Assembly: GCA_035455265.1 (NCBI GenBank)
Contig: DATIFK010000002.1
Span: 1 to 64,000, forward strand
Direction: 5' to 3'
Source: MGOM01 sp035455265
GTDB lineage: Bacteria > Chloroflexota > Anaerolineae > Anaerolineales > E44-bin32
DNA: 64,000 nucleotides
The position numbers and the translations under genes were made by a program. Shown piece by piece: positions 62,967-64,000 of the stretch. How positions within the stretch are numbered: position 1 is the first letter of the stretch; each line of letters opens with the position of its first letter. Below the pieces are notes generated by a model. It was not told where the DNA came from. It saw only the letters and a program-made list of their open reading frames with translations, and did no database searches.

Positions 62967-63665
62967 ATGACCGCGTTGGATCATGTTCTCGAACGTTCGC
63001 GCCCGAGAGGTTTGTCCCTCGATCGCCTCAGCCTCGCCGCTCTGGTGCTGGCGTTGGGGCTCTACGCGATCCTTCCCTGGCTGGCACCGGTCTTCATGCG
63101 CCTGGGCTGGGAACCGGCGGGCCGCGCGCTGTATGCGATCTACTCGACTCAGTGCCACCAGATGGCGCAGCGTTCTTTCTTCCTATTTGGGCCCAAGGCG
63201 ATGTACTCGATGGCGGAATTGGCCCGGGCAGGCGTGGCGCCCGACGCCTCGGCGTTGAGGGCTTTCATAGGGTCGCCGACGCTGGGCTGGAAGGTTGCCT
63301 GGTCAGATCGCATGGCCTCGATGTACTTGAGCCTGTTCGTATTCAGCGCCGCCGCCTTCCGCCTCGGAAGACGTCTGCCCCCCTTGCCCCTTGGGGCCGC
63401 CCTGGCTCTGCTCCTACCGATGGCCCTTGACGGAGGCACTCACTTTCTGAGCGACCTCTCCGGGCTGGGGCAGGGCTTTCGCGATCAGAACGCCTGGTTG
63501 GCAAGCCTCACGGGGAACGTGTTCCCATCCTCCTTCTATGTGGGCGATGCCTTGGGGTCCTTCAACTCGTGGATGCGCATTCTATCGGGCATCCTCTTCG
63601 GCCTGGCCCTCGCCTGGGCGGCGATCCCGGCTCTCCGCCGGGCTCTGGCGGGCATGGATGCGTAG
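62967..63665 (+). CDS. DUF2085 family membrane protein
   Basis: 232 residues with about five membrane helices. YSTQCHQMAQRSFFLFGPKAMYS (by position, residues 59-81) and the later DGGTHFLSDLSGLGQGFRDQN block are the DUF2085 hallmarks; the CHQ motif could bind metal or haem. Function unknown. The ATG is preceded only by a weak AGGCAGGG. Confidence 0.85.
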   Translation: MTALDHVLERSRPRGLSLDRLSLAALVLALGLYAILPWLAPVFMRLGWEPAGRALYAIYSTQCHQMAQRSFFLFGPKAMYSMAELARAGVAPDASALRAFIGSPTLGWKVAWSDRMASMYLSLFVFSAAAFRLGRRLPPLPLGAALALLLPMALDGGTHFLSDLSGLGQGFRDQNAWLASLTGNVFPSSFYVGDALGSFNSWMRILSGILFGLALAWAAIPALRRALAGMDA

Positions 63666-63804
63666 CGCCCCAGCCGGACGTGGCAGCGTCGGCCTTGCCG
63701 GGCCTCCGCCGGACCTCGCTCGCTGATATGATCGATGCGACGGGTGATGGCGCGGCGGAGGTACGATCCGTCTCAGAGCGCACAGGTCATCGGGAGGTGA
63801 AACC

Positions 63805-63981
63805 ATGGCCATCGATCCTGTATGCGGCATGACCGTCGACGAAAAGACGGCCACGCTCAAGTCCGAGTTCAGCGGCAAGACCTACTACTTCTGCGGCCCC
63901 GGCTGCAAGCGCAGCTTTGACAAGGAGCCGGCGAAGTATGCCGCCGCGATGCCCCCGGCTCACGGAGCCCATCACGGCTAG
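63805..63981 (+). CDS. Small YHS-domain protein
   Basis: 58 residues: MAIDPVCGMTVDEKTATLKS, then YYFCGPGCKRSFDKEPAKYA. The DPVCGM motif and the CxxxC-like cysteines define the YHS domain, found at the N-terminus of copper ATPases and in free metal-binding proteins, so copper or another metal is the likely ligand. A His-rich end (AHGAHHG) follows. GGGAGGTG lies 5 nt before the ATG, and it stops 19 nt before the window end. Confidence 0.85.
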   Translation: MAIDPVCGMTVDEKTATLKSEFSGKTYYFCGPGCKRSFDKEPAKYAAAMPPAHGAHHG

Positions 63982-64000
63982 ACTCCCCGCCGCTCGATGA

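Overview
The window is GC-rich, densely coded bacterial chromosome. It has no rRNA, tRNA, transposase, phage gene or CRISPR array that I could find. Gene content points to Chloroflexota, probably an Anaerolineae-like lineage: VanW and Gmad2 cell-surface proteins, a one-piece pyruvate:ferredoxin oxidoreductase, LiaS-like membrane sensors, a two-cupredoxin NirK and many UbiA/epimerase/oligopeptide-ABC genes. This assignment is inference from family content, not a marker-gene result. Many promoters carry a -10 hexamer (TATAAT, TAGAAT, TAGGAT) very close to the start codon, and several genes look leaderless.

Layout. 1-7009 (+): end of an M32 carboxypeptidase, a small membrane protein, a receiver protein, an isocitrate/isopropylmalate dehydrogenase carrying an in-frame palindromic repeat insertion, a Gmad2 lipoprotein, VanW, Trm112-like and HEAT-repeat proteins. 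7013-11484 (-): M1 aminopeptidase, DUF456, serS behind a T-box riboswitch, and a leaderless MarR gene. 11634-20592 (+): a serine-palmitoyltransferase-like enzyme, an epimerase, four tandem paralogues of an uncharacterised polytopic membrane protein, and an ABC exporter. 20752-26045 (-): bacterioferritin, PFOR, UbiA. 26158-30416 (+): an epimerase and a GAF/PAS histidine kinase. 30537-36750 (-): an epimerase and a tight HIT-LOG-DinB-SbcD-SbcC operon. 36936-44099 (+): membrane enzymes and sensor, a CRP/FNR regulator, then DUF1858-NirK behind a palindromic operator, TatA, a cupin and two haem-copper-oxidase-like 4-TM proteins. 44104-56088 (-): a glycosyltransferase, an oligopeptide ABC operon with a circularly permuted binding protein, glgC, DUF92, a PH-like protein, ilvE and dnaK. 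56330-63981 (+): an S51-like/CysS-tail fusion, a histidine kinase plus GGDEF response regulator, an amidase, DUF1684, DUF2085 and a small YHS protein.

The most striking non-genic theme is a family of intergenic elements built from 7-bp tandem repeats arranged as two inverted arms. About ten copies sit in gene gaps, and some run into start or stop codons. A second palindrome family shares TAGGGGC ends. The best candidates for undescribed biology are the four-paralogue membrane cluster (14052-18625), the circularly permuted binding protein (47426-49102), the coding-sequence repeat insertion (2269-2403), and the FNR-like operator that would place nirK under the adjacent regulator.
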